A stretch of DNA of 5,081 nt from an uncultured Bacilli bacterium (GTDB lineage: Bacteria > Bacillota_I > Bacilli_A > RF39 > UBA660), in contig CANQLN010000081.1 in the NCBI GenBank assembly GCA_947624695.1, forward strand, positions 1-5,081, written 5' to 3'. A program made the position numbers and the translations under genes. The notes under the pieces are model-generated. The model was not told the origin of the DNA. It did not search any database and worked only from the letters and a program-made list of their open reading frames with translations. Positions 1 to 5,010 of the stretch are shown piece after piece. Position 1 is the first letter of the stretch. Each line of letters starts with the position of its first letter.

Positions 1-709
1 TATAAACGTGCTTATAACCTAAAGCTTGTTCTTTACGATAGATATAGTTTTCTAATTCTTTTCTTACTAAAGCACCATTAGGTAACCATAAAGGCATTCC
101 TTTACCAACCAAATCATGCGTTGTAAAAATATTTAATGCTTTACCAATTTTCCGGTGGTCTCTTTGAGATGCTTCTTCAAGTTCAGTTAAATAATCATTA
201 AGTTCTTCTTCAGTATTAAAACAAACTCCATAAATTCTTTGAAGCATCTTATTATTTTTGTCGCCTTTCCAATATGCTCCACTAAATTTAATTAGTTTGA
301 AATGTTTTAATTCTTTGACACTTTCGACATGAGGCCCCCGGCAAAGATCAGTAAAATCGCCTTGGGTATAACAAGAGATAACTGTTTCATTCTCATCCAT
401 TCTTTCGATTAAATCAACTTTATAAGGGTCATCTTTAAACATTTCTAAAGCTTCACTTTTCGAAATTTCATGACGGACAATTTTTTTACCATCCTTGGCA
501 ATTTTTTTCATTTCATGTTCAATTTTTGGAATGTCTTCTTCCGTAATAACTTTATCACCTAAATCAATATCATAGTAAAAACCCTCTTCTACAACTGGGC
601 CAACCCAAAATTTAGCCTCTGGGTATAAGTGTTTAACTGCTTGGGCTAGTAAATGAGCACAACTATGGTTTAAGATGCTTAATTTTTCATTTTCTTTAAT
701 ATTTATCAT
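1..709 (-). CDS. thrS: Threonyl-tRNA synthetase, N-terminal part (runs off the window)
   Basis: Charges tRNA-Thr with threonine in the cytoplasm; its N2 domain hydrolyses mischarged Ser-tRNA. The visible 236 residues contain the editing domain with HSCAH (H15, H19) and CRGPH (C123, H127), spaced as in the family's zinc-like HxxxH/CxxxH site. The family block SGAYWKGD (143-150) follows. Around 200-236 the class II catalytic core begins (GKGMPLWLPNG). The rest of the core and the anticodon-binding domain lie outside the window. The protein starts directly at the editing domain, so the usual ~60-residue N-terminal TGS domain is missing. The start is well fixed: an in-frame TAA lies at 722-724 and an AAGGAGG ribosome site (717-723) sits 7 nt before the ATG. 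The ATG overlaps the upstream hydrolase stop as ATGA, which suggests translational coupling. Expression is probably set by the T-box at 1351-1551. Identity is near certain. Confidence 0.97.
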   Translation of the reverse strand, partial: MINIKENEKLSILNHSCAHLLAQAVKHLYPEAKFWVGPVVEEGFYYDIDLGDKVITEEDIPKIEHEMKKIAKDGKKIVRHEISKSEALEMFKDDPYKVDLIERMDENETVISCYTQGDFTDLCRGPHVESVKELKHFKLIKFSGAYWKGDKNNKMLQRIYGVCFNTEEELNDYLTELEEASQRDHRKIGKALNIFTTHDLVGKGMPLWLPNGALVRKELENYIYRKEQALGYKHVY

Positions 710-1335
710 TTTTCTTCCTCCTTAATATAAATTTCTACTTCAATGTTTTTAGCAATTAACTTTTTAAATTTTTCTCCTAAGTCCAAATTCCCAATTATAC
801 TGCCGTAATGAATGGGAATAACTTTGCGAGGTTTTATCTCGTTTATATACTGAGAAGCCTCAAAGTAATCCATGGTAAAATGGCCACCGATGGGAACGAA
901 GCAAACATCAACCTTAATATTTTTATTTTCCTCTAAGGCATCAGTATCGCCCATAATATAATAAGTTAAGCCTTCAAAGGTAAGAATATAGCCCACATAA
1001 TTAGCCTCTTTCGGGTGAAATTTTTTATTAATATTATAAGCTCTAACAGTCGAAAATTTTAAACCTTCTACTTCATAACTCTTATTAGGAAAAACGATTA
1101 CAACTTTTTTAGATAAGGTTTTAACTTCCTCTTCTAAAATTTGGGGAGCAATAATAATGGTGTCATCTTTAATAATATTCTGGATGGACTCTCTATCGTA
1201 ATGGTCGTAGTGATCATGAGTTATAAAAATATAATCGGCATCATTTAACTTTTGCGTTATTTGGAAAGGATCAAAATATATTTTTTTCTGACCACTAAGT
1301 TTTATAGCCGATTGGGTAAATACTTCGATTGCCAT
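706..1335 (-). CDS. UlaG-like metallo-beta-lactamase-fold hydrolase, first gene of the thrS unit
   Basis: A 209-residue metal-dependent hydrolase of the UlaG/UPF0173 type (COG2220-like), probably cytosolic since no signal peptide or membrane segment is visible. The metal-binding motif is THDHYDH (H40, H42, D44, H45). Further likely ligands or active-site residues are D130 in MGDTD, H152 in GGHFTMD and H176 in PIHYG. H107 may also matter. The length is typical for the short members of the family. The substrate cannot be read from the sequence; relatives range from ascorbate-6-phosphate lactonase to uncharacterised enzymes. The start is set by an AAGGAGGT site (1341-1348) close before the ATG. 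The gene lies between a threonine T-box and thrS and overlaps thrS by ATGA, so both should be made on one message induced by uncharged tRNA-Thr. The fold is certain, the reaction is not. Confidence 0.9.
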   Translation of the reverse strand: MAIEVFTQSAIKLSGQKKIYFDPFQITQKLNDADYIFITHDHYDHYDRESIQNIIKDDTIIIAPQILEEEVKTLSKKVVIVFPNKSYEVEGLKFSTVRAYNINKKFHPKEANYVGYILTFEGLTYYIMGDTDALEENKNIKVDVCFVPIGGHFTMDYFEASQYINEIKPRKVIPIHYGSIIGNLDLGEKFKKLIAKNIEVEIYIKEEEK

Positions 1336-1350
1336 TTCCCACCTCCTTAG

Positions 1351-1401
1351 AAAATAAAAAAGAATGATACTTGAGGAGTCAAAATTGACGGTACCATCCT
1401 T
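1351..1401 (-). terminator. T-box intrinsic terminator (alternative to the antiterminator)
   Basis: On the minus strand AAGGAUGGUAC (1391-1401) can pair with GUAUCAUUCUU (1360-1370) in an 11-bp stem with two G-U pairs and no mismatch. A T run (1356-1361) and four more T's (1351-1354) follow. The 5' arm contains the UGGU tRNA-binding bases and the AGGA of the antiterminator, so the two folds exclude each other. The hydrolase ribosome site begins just after it. The same hairpin would also stop read-through from yidD. Confidence 0.92.
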
Positions 1402-1551
1402 TGTTTAACTTAATTTCGATAACGGCTTTTTACCGGAGTTGATTGGACTCACTAGAGAATAGTAATTATTAAATTCCTTTGTTAATTTCCACCAACCATT
1501 AACTCTCTTTGAAAATTCCTTTAATAATCATGTTTCTCATCACTGATTTAT
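1351..1551 (-). promoter_or_regulatory. T-box riboswitch leader, threonine specifier
   Basis: This transcribed leader senses uncharged tRNA and controls the hydrolase-thrS unit. Stem I is readable. Lower pairing is GAGAA (1534-1538) with UUCUC (1455-1459), flanked by GA-rich K-turn-like sequence. An upper helix pairs AUUAUUAAA (1520-1528) with UUUAAUAAU (1465-1473). Between them is an internal loop whose 3' side, UACUA, carries ACU (1461-1463), a Thr codon. The distal motifs AGAGAG (1503-1508) and GGUUGGUG (1490-1497) follow. A Stem III-like hairpin pairs CGGU (1432-1435) with GCCG (1423-1426). The antiterminator pairs AGGA (1397-1400) with UCCU (1374-1377) and GUC (1387-1389) with GAC (1378-1380), leaving the bulge UGGUACC. 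Its UGGU would pair with the ACCA end of a tRNA with discriminator A. Motif order, specifier and downstream thrS agree. Confidence 0.95.
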
Positions 1552-1557
1552 GTCTTA

Positions 1558-1586
1558 ATTTTAACACTATTTATTTGTTTTGACAA
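1558..1586 (-). promoter_or_regulatory. Promoter of the T-box / hydrolase / thrS unit
   Basis: A sigma-A-like promoter reads TTGTCA (1581-1586), a 17-nt spacer, then TAAAAT (1558-1563). A TG just upstream gives an extended -10 (TGTTAAAAT). The expected start is near 1550, a few bases before the first T-box pairing. The -35 box lies inside the last codons of yidD, and the -10 box lies just past its stop. Confidence 0.8.
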
Positions 1587-1798
1587 TCTTTTTTCGGAAC
1601 CAAATCAATTCCACCTTTTGAAAAAGGATTACATTTTAAAATTCGCTTAAGACTTAAGATGCCACCTTTAAAACTACCATAAGTACTTATAGCCTCTTTA
1701 GCATAATTGGAACAAGTGGGATAATACTTACAATTACTATGACTTCTTAAAGGAGTCTTTTGATACAAATCAATTAATTTTAATAAAATTTTTTTCAT
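1571..1798 (-). CDS. yidD: YidD-family membrane protein insertion efficiency factor
   Basis: A 75-residue member of the YidD/UPF0161 family, a small protein associated with the inner face of the membrane that is linked to YidC-dependent insertion of membrane proteins. The family signature is clear: CKYYPTCSNYA (23-33) with C23 and C29, then KGG, LKRILKCNPF (50-59) with C56, and GGIDLVP (62-68). The N terminus MKKILLKLIDLYQ is the usual amphipathic helix. Length is normal. Its common neighbours rpmH, rnpA and yidC are absent here, so it is a detached copy. The ribosome site before the ATG is poor, and a possible -10 box ends only 6 nt upstream, so the message may be nearly leaderless. Its 3' end carries the -35 box of the next unit. 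Function is by homology. Confidence 0.95.
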   Translation of the reverse strand: MKKILLKLIDLYQKTPLRSHSNCKYYPTCSNYAKEAISTYGSFKGGILSLKRILKCNPFSKGGIDLVPKKDCQNK

Positions 1799-1804
1799 GT
1801 CTTT

Positions 1805-1833
1805 AGTATAATATTAATCTTTTAATTAAACAA
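1805..1833 (-). promoter_or_regulatory. Probable yidD promoter
   Basis: TTGTTT (1828-1833), a 17-nt spacer and TATACT (1805-1810) precede yidD. The -10 matches five of six consensus bases; the -35 is weaker. The start of transcription would fall at or next to the A of the yidD ATG (1798), and no clear Shine-Dalgarno lies between. Confidence 0.5.
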
Positions 1834-1856
1834 GATAGAATTACCAAAAATAGGTA

Positions 1857-1885
1857 TTGCACTTTCTCTTAAAATGGATTATACT
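1857..1885 (+). promoter_or_regulatory. Promoter of the Y-family polymerase / yolD unit
   Basis: TTGCAC (1857-1862), a 17-nt spacer and TATACT (1880-1885) form a good sigma-A-like promoter. The start of transcription is expected near 1892, inside the palindromic region that follows. It diverges from the yidD promoter. Confidence 0.75.
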
Positions 1886-1908
1886 TGTTTTATAAACAAA
1901 TGTTTGTT
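1885..1908. promoter_or_regulatory. Double palindrome, candidate LexA-type operator
   Basis: Two overlapping perfect palindromes sit right after the -10 box: TTGTTT-TAT-AAACAA (1885-1899) and AACAAA-TG-TTTGTT (1895-1908). The second contains AAAC-AAAT-GTTT (1894-1905), which keeps the AAC-RNRY-GTT core of the Firmicute LexA box but lacks the outer G and C of GAAC-N4-GTTC. A repressor here would cover the transcription start. SOS control fits the polymerase gene, but the protein that binds is inferred, not shown. Confidence 0.5.
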
Positions 1909-1920
1909 GGAGGAATTTAA

Positions 1921-3171
1921 ATGAATTTTAAAAGAAATATTTTATGTATTGATTTAAAAAGTTTTTTTGCTTCTTGCGAATGTATCGAAAGAGGCCTTAA
2001 TCCTTTTACTTATCCTTTGGTGGTGGCTAATCCAAAACAAGGAAATGGCGCCATTACTTTAGCAGTTACTCCCTATTTAAAAAAACAAGGTGTAAAATCA
2101 CGGGGTCGCCTTTATGAAATAGATAAGAATATTAAATATGATATTGCAAGGCCTCGAATGAGTTTATATATTGCGAAAAGTAAAGAAGTTATTAGCATTT
2201 ATTTAGACTTTGTGAGTGATGAGGATTTACACGTCTACTCGATTGATGAATGTTTTTTAGATGTCACTGATTATTTAAGGATGTATAAAAAAACCGATGA
2301 AGAACTTGCTCAAGATATTTTAAACACTATTTATAAGAAAACGGGCCTTACCGCCACTTGTGGGATTGGTCCAAATATGCTTTTGGCTAAAGTAGCAATG
2401 GATGTCGAAGCTAAAACTAAACCTAATAACATTGCCAAATGGACTTATGATGATGTAGAAAAGAAATTGTGGGGCATTACTCCCCTTTCCAAAATGTGGG
2501 GCATTGGCAAAAGAATGGAGAAAAATTTTAATATGTTAGGAATTTATTCCGTAGGAGATTTGGCTCATTATGACCAAAACATTTTAAAAGATAAATTTGG
2601 GGTTATGGGAATTGAACTTTGGAATCATGCCAACGGGATTGATTCTAGTAAAATTGCCGATTTTAAGAAAATTGCCAAAACCGAGTCTTTTAGTCATTCG
2701 CAAGTGTTATTTAAAGATTATAATGAAAATAATATTAAAATTATTATTTCAGAAATGGTGGATGTTTTAACAGAAAGACTAAGAAAAAATAACAAAATGA
2801 CTAAATGCATTAGTCTAGGAATTGGTTACTCAAAAGAAATAGATAATGGCTTTTATCATTCCACTAGACTAGATATTCCTACTGATTCTGCTTATGAAAT
2901 TTTAAGATATTGTTTAATTATTTTTGATAAATTTTATGAATATTTACCTATTAGAAAAGTAACGATTGCTTGTGGTGATTTGCAAAAAAGAGATAATATT
3001 CAGTTAAGTTTATTTGATGAAGAAAAAAAGCAAAAGAAAAATAATATTAATGAGGCCATTGATGATATTAAAAATAAATTTGGCAAAAATAGCCTTTTAA
3101 AAGCCACTAATCTTTTACAAGACTCTACTGCTAAAGAAAGAAATCAAAAAATTGGAGGCCACTACTCATGA
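1921..3171 (+). CDS. Y-family translesion DNA polymerase, UvrX/YqjW (UmuC-like) type
   Basis: An error-prone polymerase that copies past damaged bases, acting at stalled forks with the sliding clamp. The palm begins with IDLKSFFASCE: D11 is a metal ligand, and F16 aligns with the steric gate that excludes ribonucleotides. The second catalytic motif is YSIDECFLD with D109 and E110. TCGIGPNMLLAKVAMD (146-161) is the conserved palm/fingers segment. A helix-hairpin-helix-like stretch (LSKMWGIGKRMEK, 189-201) precedes the little-finger domain (about 250-355). QLSLF (361-365) is a textbook beta-clamp-binding pentapeptide, followed by a lysine-rich tail. All key residues are present, and 416 residues is the normal length. 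A GGAGG site (1909-1913) sits 7 nt before the ATG. The UvrX/YqjW assignment rests on the overall sequence plus the overlapping yolD-like gene. Such genes occur on prophages and chromosomes; no phage genes are visible here. Induction by DNA damage is likely. Confidence 0.95.
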   Translation: MNFKRNILCIDLKSFFASCECIERGLNPFTYPLVVANPKQGNGAITLAVTPYLKKQGVKSRGRLYEIDKNIKYDIARPRMSLYIAKSKEVISIYLDFVSDEDLHVYSIDECFLDVTDYLRMYKKTDEELAQDILNTIYKKTGLTATCGIGPNMLLAKVAMDVEAKTKPNNIAKWTYDDVEKKLWGITPLSKMWGIGKRMEKNFNMLGIYSVGDLAHYDQNILKDKFGVMGIELWNHANGIDSSKIADFKKIAKTESFSHSQVLFKDYNENNIKIIISEMVDVLTERLRKNNKMTKCISLGIGYSKEIDNGFYHSTRLDIPTDSAYEILRYCLIIFDKFYEYLPIRKVTIACGDLQKRDNIQLSLFDEEKKQKKNNINEAIDDIKNKFGKNSLLKATNLLQDSTAKERNQKIGGHYS

Positions 3172-3482
3172 TTGACAGAGGGATTATTAAATGGCAACCT
3201 TTTAATTCTTGCTTTAATGGAAAAAGGATTATTGAAGATATTAAAAAAGATAAAGATTATGTTTCGTATCCTTCTCTATCCGAAGATCAATTAGAAATGT
3301 TAGAAAAAGAAATTATTGAAGCTTATAATTTAGGATTAAATATTTCTCTAATATATTATTATGATGGAAAATTAAATAATCTTAAAGGAAAAATAAAATA
3401 TTTAAATAATGAAAAAAAGATTCTCTATTTAAATAATAAGAATCTTTACTTAAAGCAAATTTTAAAAATTGAAAGAATTTAA
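3168..3482 (+). CDS. YolD-like protein, partner of the Y-family polymerase
   Basis: A 104-residue protein of the YolD-like family, which in Bacilli is usually encoded next to UvrX/YqjW-type polymerases. Its biochemical role is unsettled; a function as accessory or regulatory subunit, by analogy with UmuD for UmuC, is a hypothesis. The N terminus MIDRGIIKWQPFNS carries the family's DRGxxKWxPF signature. The C-terminal half (about 58-103) is predicted beta-rich, with GKIKYLNN and a closing LKQILKIERI, as in family members. No catalytic motif or membrane segment is seen. The ATG overlaps the polymerase stop as ATGA, and GGAGG (3154-3158) lies 9 nt upstream, so the two are co-transcribed and probably translationally coupled. 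Its stop overlaps the stop of the convergent gene by a few bases. Confidence 0.85.
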   Translation: MIDRGIIKWQPFNSCFNGKRIIEDIKKDKDYVSYPSLSEDQLEMLEKEIIEAYNLGLNISLIYYYDGKLNNLKGKIKYLNNEKKILYLNNKNLYLKQILKIERI

Positions 3483-3496
3483 AATTCTCCTTTTTT
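3474..3496. terminator. Possible bidirectional terminator between convergent genes
   Basis: AGAATTT (3474-3480) and AAATTCT (3482-3488) form a short AT-rich inverted repeat. On the plus strand it is followed by CC and six T's (3491-3496). On the minus strand it is followed, after TTCAA, by five T's. It sits exactly over the overlapping stop codons, so it is well placed to end both messages. The stem has only two G-C pairs and almost no loop, so it would be weak. Confidence 0.4.
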
Positions 3497-4201
3497 AATA
3501 ACTAAGTCAATATCGCTTTCTAAATCATTTACAAAAACATATAACATTTTATTTAGATAAAATTCCGTTGTATGATAATTTTTAGTAAAATCAAAAGAAT
3601 ATTTATCATTTATTTCATAAGATATTTCTATAATTTCGCCATCATCTTTAACACCATACCAAGATGTTAAAGGAAGAGGTATTAGATTACCCTTGGCATC
3701 AAATTTTTGGGGAATTTTAAGTTGCTTTTTATTTAAAACAGAGATAATTTTATAAAATAAATCTTCATATTTTTTACCTAATTTTAAAGTAATATCTATT
3801 AAATCATCATTGCAAAATTTAGAAGAAATTGTTTTTTTGGTAATTGCCTTTAAAGCATCTTTAGAAGTAAATTCTGTATTAGCAAAAATAGCACAATGAA
3901 GAATTTCAACACCCTTTTCAGTTAGTATATCATACAAATTTAAAACTTTAACTTTAAAATTTTCAAAATCTTCCATTAAAACATTATGAATTGTATAGCT
4001 AAAATTTATTTGGCTGAAAGCCATATTGCTTTGAGGACTGCTAGCCTCTATTATGGAAGCAAAAACATTGTTGGATGCATTATATATTTGATAGTTAGAA
4101 TATTCATCTTGAAAAAAATTTTGAAATGAATTTAATAATTCGTTGGGGTTTTCAAAAATATTAAACCAAAAAGTAATGCTAAAACAATTAACTTTCATCA
4201 T
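3479..4201 (-). CDS. Hypothetical protein, about 240 residues, probably cytosolic
   Basis: I do not recognise this protein. It has no signal peptide or membrane segment and is rich in Phe, Asn, Ile and Lys, like the rest of the genome. It begins MMKVNCFSITFWFNIFENP. Alternating hydrophobic segments near 10-70 suggest beta strands, and a helical part lies near 80-160. A glycine/proline-containing turn (KGNLIPLPLTSWYG) precedes a strand-rich C terminus. No catalytic motif is evident. The frame stays open upstream to an ATG at 4252, but I chose 4201: GGAAAGGAAA (4204-4213) is a good ribosome site just before two consecutive ATGs (4201 and 4198). The longer start would place coding sequence across the hairpin at 4221-4238 and overlap the upstream gene without a ribosome site. 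It follows the membrane-protein gene and probably shares its message by read-through. It converges on the yolD-like gene. Confidence 0.75.
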   Translation of the reverse strand: MMKVNCFSITFWFNIFENPNELLNSFQNFFQDEYSNYQIYNASNNVFASIIEASSPQSNMAFSQINFSYTIHNVLMEDFENFKVKVLNLYDILTEKGVEILHCAIFANTEFTSKDALKAITKKTISSKFCNDDLIDITLKLGKKYEDLFYKIISVLNKKQLKIPQKFDAKGNLIPLPLTSWYGVKDDGEIIEISYEINDKYSFDFTKNYHTTEFYLNKMLYVFVNDLESDIDLVIKKGEF

Positions 4202-4203
4202 AA

Positions 4204-4213
4204 TTTCCTTTCC
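4204..4213 (-). promoter_or_regulatory. Ribosome-binding site that fixes the start at 4201/4198
   Basis: GGAAAGGAAA on the minus strand ends 2 nt before the first of two adjacent ATGs. The GG pair of AAGGA is 5 nt from the first ATG (4201) and 8 nt from the second (4198). The far upstream ATG at 4252 has no comparable site, which argues for the shorter protein. Confidence 0.7.
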
Positions 4214-4220
4214 AATAGAA

Positions 4221-4238
4221 AAATAGCCGAAGCTATTT
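4221..4238 (-). terminator. UUCG-capped hairpin, intergenic terminator or attenuator
   Basis: On the minus strand AAATAGC (4232-4238) and GCTATTT (4221-4227) pair over 7 bp around a TTCG loop closed by C-G, the extra-stable C(UUCG)G tetraloop. Two more T's follow, making a run of five T's. The UAG stop of the membrane-protein gene (4233-4235) is inside the 5' arm. The stem is AU-rich and the T tract short, so partial termination between two operon genes, or 3'-end protection, is more likely than a full stop. Confidence 0.6.
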
Positions 4239-4832
4239 AATTGTGCTTTCAAATGTACTAAGCATATAATTTATCCGGCTTTTAGCTCCTTCTTCATACT
4301 CACTACTATTTGGAGTTTTTATCGTTAATTTATAAGTCTCACCATTTGTCGAAATATAGCGTTCTTCAGTATAATCATCAACTGTAATAACACAACTACT
4401 ATAATCACTATTAGTACCATTATTACAAGTACTCGGTAAGGTTGATTTCTCCACTACAACTAATATTTTTTCGGAATCTAAATATTTAAATATATCTTGT
4501 TTACGGTATTTAAAGACTTTAAATGAACTGGTATCATAACGCATACTATAGTCTAAATCACTGACATATTTTTGCGTTGTTATTAATTCTTCTTCTCCCT
4601 CAATTTTGATATATTCCAGTTTGCGATCAGTAGACATATTTATTTTAATATAATTTTTTTCGACAAAAAAGTAATTCATTAAATAGATAATAGCCACACA
4701 TAATATAATTACTCCTAAAACAACAAGTGTCTTCATTATTATGGTATTTTTTTCTAATTTTTTGATTGTTGCTCCTTTTTTATTTGGAATTTTTGAATTA
4801 TAATTTTTATTATTTTTTCCTTTATTTGCCAT
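4233..4832 (-). CDS. Hypothetical single-pass membrane protein with extracytoplasmic domain
   Basis: A 199-residue protein I cannot assign to a named family. Residues 2-29 form a very basic, Asn/Lys-rich cytoplasmic tail. Residues about 32-56 (MKTLVVLGVIILCVAII onwards) are one hydrophobic membrane segment, and the rest should lie outside the cell (N-in, C-out). No signal peptidase or lipobox site is clear, so it is probably an anchored bitopic protein. The outer domain alternates short beta-like segments and contains two cysteines, C136 and C147, in an Asn/Ser/Thr-rich loop, which could form a disulfide. No catalytic motif is seen. The ATG is preceded by GAGGT with 8 nt spacing. The stop is embedded in the hairpin at 4221-4238, and the next gene starts about 30 nt later on the same strand, so the two are probably an operon. 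Function unknown; a surface, stress or envelope role would be a guess. Confidence 0.85.
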   Translation of the reverse strand: MANKGKNNKNYNSKIPNKKGATIKKLEKNTIIMKTLVVLGVIILCVAIIYLMNYFFVEKNYIKINMSTDRKLEYIKIEGEEELITTQKYVSDLDYSMRYDTSSFKVFKYRKQDIFKYLDSEKILVVVEKSTLPSTCNNGTNSDYSSCVITVDDYTEERYISTNGETYKLTIKTPNSSEYEEGAKSRINYMLSTFESTIK

Positions 4833-4852
4833 AAACTTCTACCTCTATTTTA

Positions 4853-4881
4853 ATAATACTACTCATTTTTTAAATCAGCAA
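4853..4881 (-). promoter_or_regulatory. Possible promoter of the two-gene hypothetical unit
   Basis: TTGCTG (4876-4881), a 17-nt spacer and TATTAT (4853-4858) lie just before the membrane-protein gene. The -10 is good and the -35 is weak. A perfect TTGACA occurs at 4900-4905, but no convincing -10 stands 16-18 nt downstream of it. The tRNA terminator upstream means this unit needs its own promoter. Confidence 0.4.
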
Positions 4882-4969
4882 TAATATTTATTTTAAATAT
4901 GTCAATTTAATATAAATATCTTCTCTTATTATGGCTTATAGATAAGTAAATATTCTTTGGATTTTAGCC

Positions 4970-5005
4970 AATTTAAAACCCGAACTATAAGTCCGAGTTT
5001 AAATT
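4970..5005 (-). terminator. Intrinsic terminator of the tRNA-Ala transcript
   Basis: On the minus strand AAACTCGGAC pairs with GTTCGGGTTT (10 bp, two G-U pairs) around a TTATA loop. The flanking AATTT and AAATT extend the stem past one bulged T. A TTTT stretch lies in the 3' arm. It begins 5 nt after the tRNA CCA end, so it ends the tRNA transcript and insulates the genes at 4832 and below. Confidence 0.8.
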
Positions 5006-5010
5006 CAATC

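Noticed and set aside
1..1335. Mycoplasma-type code with UGA as tryptophan.
   Set aside because: UGA ends the hydrolase and the polymerase exactly at overlapping ATGA starts, and tryptophans are written TGG.
1921..3482. Prophage fragment, because UvrX and YolD occur on phage SPbeta.
   Set aside because: No integrase, structural, lysis or attachment-site sequence is visible, and the flanking genes are housekeeping.
4202..4252. Longer start for the 240-residue hypothetical protein (ATG at 4252).
   Set aside because: It would overlap the upstream gene, run through the UUCG hairpin and lack a ribosome site, while two ATGs at 4201/4198 follow a good one.
4900..4905. Perfect TTGACA as -35 box for the membrane-protein gene.
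   Set aside because: No acceptable -10 hexamer lies 16-18 nt downstream; the nearest TATTAT is only 13 nt away.
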